Source: Roseovarius sp. (lineage in GTDB: Bacteria > Pseudomonadota > Alphaproteobacteria > Rhodobacterales > Rhodobacteraceae). Taken from it: a stretch of DNA of 64,000 nucleotides. The notes beneath the pieces are model-generated. The model saw only the letters and a program-made list of their open reading frames with translations. It was not told where the DNA came from and made no database searches. Every line of letters starts with the position of its first letter. The first letter of the stretch is position 1. Both the position numbers and the translations under genes were made by a program. The stretch lies in contig NZ_JAUCYU010000012.1 of NCBI RefSeq assembly GCF_030373445.1, positions 62,001 to 126,000 on the forward strand, given 5' to 3'. This document shows, piece after piece, positions 61,643 through 64,000 of this stretch.

Positions 61643-62335
61643 GTGACCAGTGCAAAGGCGATACCGGCGATCGGCGACGGGTATGACGGCCCGTTCGCCG
61701 GGACGCTTCGGCCCGGTGCGGCAGGGCGTGGCGAGACGCCCGGAGACCGGGTCGTGCCCTGTTTCACGCCCGGCACGATGGTGACGACGCGGGCCGGCAA
61801 GCGGGCGGTCGAGACGCTGCGGCCGGGCGACATGCTGCTTACCCGCGACCGGGGATTTCAGCCAGTGGTGTGGCGCGGGATGCGCCGGGTGCCAGGGGCG
61901 GCTCTGTCGCCCGAGACGGCGCCGGTGACGATCCGGGCGGGCGCGCTTGGGCCGGGGCAGCCGGAGCGGGACATGACGGTCTCGCCCGGGCACCGGATGC
62001 TGAGCACCGACGCCGACCTGCTGCGTGGCGTGGGCGAGCCGGAAGCGCTGGTCGAGGCGCGGGCGCTGGCCGGGCTGCCGGGGATCGGCCGGGTCACGGG
62101 CGGCCCGGTGGGTTACGTGCACCTGCTGATGGAAAAGCACGAGGTGATCCTGGCGGAAAACACCTGGACCGAGAGCCTGCGGCTGACGCCGACGCTTCTG
62201 CGGGCGCTGTCGGCGGCGGGGGTCGATGTCGGCCAGCGGCTGGCCCGCGCCGGCGATCGGACGGCGGCGACGGCGCAAAGCCCGGCGCGGCATTGCCTGA
62301 CGGTGACGGAGGCGGCGCAGGGGCTGCGCGTTTGA
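61643..62335 (+). CDS. Stand-alone Hint-domain protein
   Basis: 230 residues, Hedgehog/intein (Hint) fold. PCFTPGTMVTTRAGKRAVETLRPGDMLLTRDRGFQPVVWRG starts with Cys40 as the splicing/cleavage nucleophile. SPGHRML carries the block-B-type His; GYVHLLMEKHEVILAENTWTESL is the second half. Similar proteins are common in the Roseobacter group. Here no large extein or RTX domain is fused: about 39 residues precede the Cys, and the tail after the Hint core (about 60 residues) has no recognised domain. GTG 61643 has AAGGGG 8 nt upstream; GTG 61634 is an alternative. Autocleavage is inferred. Confidence 0.78.
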   Translation: MTSAKAIPAIGDGYDGPFAGTLRPGAAGRGETPGDRVVPCFTPGTMVTTRAGKRAVETLRPGDMLLTRDRGFQPVVWRGMRRVPGAALSPETAPVTIRAGALGPGQPERDMTVSPGHRMLSTDADLLRGVGEPEALVEARALAGLPGIGRVTGGPVGYVHLLMEKHEVILAENTWTESLRLTPTLLRALSAAGVDVGQRLARAGDRTAATAQSPARHCLTVTEAAQGLRV

Positions 62336-62470
62336 TGCGGGGCAGTGGGGGCCATCGGCCCCAGGAGCACCCGGTGTCAGAGGGTCAATGACAAATCGAA
62401 TATATCCGTTATTCTTTGGTATGGTTTTATCCAATGGTATGGGAATTTCCATTCGAAGGATTGACGGCAA

Positions 62471-63736
62471 ATGAGTGCGCGCACCTCGACGTCGAAACCG
62501 GTTATCGCCTTTGTCGGGGCCGTGTATCCCGGGCAGTTCGGCGGGGTGTGCGATTACCTGAGACAGGAGAACCTGGCCGAGACGTATTTCTTTACCACGC
62601 CCGGGAACTGCAAGAGGAACAACAGGCACCGTCCTCACCTGCGGGCCTTCGTGCCGGACGGCGCGATCGTCGGCTCCCAAGGCTACTACTATTCCGCCAA
62701 GGTCGAGCGATCAGCCCGGATAAGCCGCGGGCTGCACAGCGCCATTCGCGATTTCGAGAAGGAAAGGAAGATCGATGTCCTGGTGTGTCATTCCCTGTGG
62801 GGCGCGCCGCACATGCTGTATGGCGAAACCGGCGCGGCCATCGTCAGCTATATCGAATTTCCGAGCTATCGCACGCATGGCTGGGACCCGGCCTATCCGC
62901 CGAGCCCCTCGCAACGGCTGACCGATCACAACAGCGAAATGCTCAATCTTTACCAGGTTGTCAGAAGTGACCTCGTGATCTGCCCGTCCCACCATGCCAA
63001 GGGCATGATCCCGAGCGCGCTGCAGGGAAAGGTCGAAGTCCAGATGGAAGGGTTCGACATGACCTCCTGGAAGACGATCGCGGTCGCCGGCGAGGACAAA
63101 CCCTTCACCGTCGGCTTCGCCGCGCGTGACCTTTCGAGTGCCAAGGGGATCGACCGCTTCATGAGCATCGCGGATAGCCTCGCGAAGAAGGATGCCGACA
63201 TCGAGTTCGTCGTCATCGGCGACGAAAACGCCTCGAGCTACGGATACGAGAAGCAGTGGGTCGAACAACGCTATCCGGGCGAAACAGTCTCCTTTGCCGA
63301 GCACCTGCGGCGCATTCACCCGAAAGCGGCGCGCAAGGTCACCTTCGCGGGCCTGCTCAAATATGACGAGTACGAGAAGACCCTACAGGGCATCGACGTG
63401 TTCCTTTACCCGCTTCGTCACGGCGTCGCGAACTGGGGGCTGGTCGAGATCCTGGGACGTGGCGGGTGCGTCATTGCCTCGAACGAAGGCTATCCCGCGG
63501 AAATCATTCAGCACGACGTCAACGGTTGCCTGTTGCCTCATGACGAAAGGCACTGGGTGAAAGAAGTGCTTTCGCTCAAGGGTGATCCGGCACGCCGGCA
63601 GACGTATTCCGGTAACGCCCGCAAGATGGCGCAACAGGCGTTTTCCCTGGAGGTGGTCGCAAACCGGTACATGCACCTGTTCGGCCAGGCCATCGTGAAC
63701 AGGGACGCGCGCCATGCGGGGGCCTCGCTTTATTGA
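62471..63736 (+). CDS. Glycosyltransferase family 4-like protein
   Basis: 421 residues, GT-B fold. N-terminal VIAFVGAVYPGQFGGVCDYL is the acceptor-side Gly loop; the C-terminal nucleotide-sugar half has FTVGFAARDLSSAKGIDRFMSIADSL, VTFAGLLKYDEYEKTLQGIDVFLYPLRHGVANWGLVEILGRGGCVIAS with the EX7E-like Glu and VNGCLLPHDE. It probably builds a polysaccharide or glycoconjugate; donor and acceptor are unknown. Codon use is less GC-biased than in neighbours, and the 90 bp upstream (62380-62470) is AT-rich, which suggests recent acquisition or a separate promoter. Confidence 0.88.
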   Translation: MSARTSTSKPVIAFVGAVYPGQFGGVCDYLRQENLAETYFFTTPGNCKRNNRHRPHLRAFVPDGAIVGSQGYYYSAKVERSARISRGLHSAIRDFEKERKIDVLVCHSLWGAPHMLYGETGAAIVSYIEFPSYRTHGWDPAYPPSPSQRLTDHNSEMLNLYQVVRSDLVICPSHHAKGMIPSALQGKVEVQMEGFDMTSWKTIAVAGEDKPFTVGFAARDLSSAKGIDRFMSIADSLAKKDADIEFVVIGDENASSYGYEKQWVEQRYPGETVSFAEHLRRIHPKAARKVTFAGLLKYDEYEKTLQGIDVFLYPLRHGVANWGLVEILGRGGCVIASNEGYPAEIIQHDVNGCLLPHDERHWVKEVLSLKGDPARRQTYSGNARKMAQQAFSLEVVANRYMHLFGQAIVNRDARHAGASLY

Positions 63737-63848
63737 GGGGCGGGGAAGCGGGCCTCCCTTTCTGTTTCAGCGCAGCTGTGCGGCGGCATCGTCTTCGCAA
63801 ACGCTGATCGCTATTGCCTTGGAGATGGGTGAGGCTGTTTGGAGATAA

Positions 63849-63923
63849 TGGTGCCCGGGGGCGGAATCGAACCACCGACACGAGGATTTTCAATCCACTG
63901 CTCTACCCCTGAGCTACCCGGGC
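63849..63923 (-). tRNA. tRNA-Phe (GAA)
   Basis: On the minus strand: acceptor GCCCGGG pairs with CCCGGGC, D-arm GCTC..GAGC, anticodon loop TTGAAAA giving GAA, T-arm GGTTCGATTCC, and an encoded CCA end at 63849-63851. All arms form and the sequence is typical of alphaproteobacterial tRNA-Phe. Confidence 0.96.
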
Positions 63924-63958
63924 ACGGGGAACGGCGGGGCCGTTCGGGTGGAGGCGTT

Positions 63959-64000
63959 CTAGGCGAGGTTCGAGAGGGTGTCCAGAGGGAATTCGCGGCA
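63959..64000 (-). CDS. C-terminal end of an unidentified gene (partial)
   Basis: The minus strand reads CREFPLDTLSNLA then TAG at 63959-63961 with no earlier stop. It could be the end of a gene extending beyond 64000. Thirteen residues are too few to identify it. Confidence 0.3.
   Translation of the reverse strand, partial: CREFPLDTLSNLA

Overview
The window is a high-GC, densely packed chromosomal segment. The gene set points to an alphaproteobacterium of the Rhodobacteraceae (Roseobacter group): geranylgeranyl-reductase-type flavoprotein, FeS-type bacterial photolyase, gcvTHP behind a tandem glycine riboswitch, FutA/FbpA-type iron-binding protein, a stand-alone Hint-domain protein and DUF2927. 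No plasmid, phage or CRISPR backbone is visible. Assignment is from protein motifs read by eye; no database search was run.

Layout. 1-4.1 kb: N-terminal part of rimO, an AsmA-type envelope protein and a GlcD-type FAD oxidase. 4.1-5.5 kb: AsnC regulator divergent from phenylalanine hydroxylase (phhA). 5.6-12.8 kb: the most unusual block, a TerC membrane protein followed by a tight run of small membrane protein, XpaC, TelA, DUF2927 lipoprotein, SPFH protein with C-terminal GYF_2 domain, double zinc-ribbon membrane protein, and nitroreductase. It looks like a membrane-stress or toxic-anion module. 12.8-19.7 kb: secreted protein, iron-binding protein, acyl-CoA synthetase, a TetR-controlled DUF1772/SDR unit with a clear tandem operator, and a zincin-like protein. 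19.7-21.6 kb: leuA, with a Leu-rich leader peptide, attenuator-like hairpins and a 27-bp minisatellite at its 5' end. 21.6-33.3 kb: SDR, (6-4)-type photolyase, secreted MORN-repeat protein, nadE, a small Tat-exported peptide, zincin, MFS transporter, gltX, DUF2254, gamma-glutamylcyclotransferase and an Rrf2 regulator.

33.3-39.1 kb: glycine riboswitch, gcvT-gcvH-gcvP and a GlxA-type AraC regulator, together a glycine-cleavage locus. 39.2-46.9 kb: inositol-phosphatase family protein, the conserved ybbP-ybbA/tesA trio, cold-shock protein, Tat-exported L,D-transpeptidase, a stand-alone RTX-tail-like protein and a geranylgeranyl-reductase family enzyme. 47-48.3 kb: a REP-associated tyrosine transposase (RAYT) with an 11-bp iteron array upstream, a REP palindrome inside its own coding sequence and an inverted REP pair downstream. 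48.3-54.0 kb: ettA, nadD, PBP4-type carboxypeptidase, and AsnC divergent from an ornithine-decarboxylase family enzyme. 54.1-58.1 kb: orphan molybdenum-hydroxylase large subunit, DUF2235 hydrolase, thioesterase. 58.2-61.4 kb: metF divergent from metR, and an acyl-CoA dehydrogenase. 61.6-64 kb: Hint protein, glycosyltransferase, tRNA-Phe(GAA), and the tail of another gene.

A modular palindromic repeat occurs at six intergenic loci, four of them between convergent genes. It probably works as a bidirectional terminator or REP-like element.
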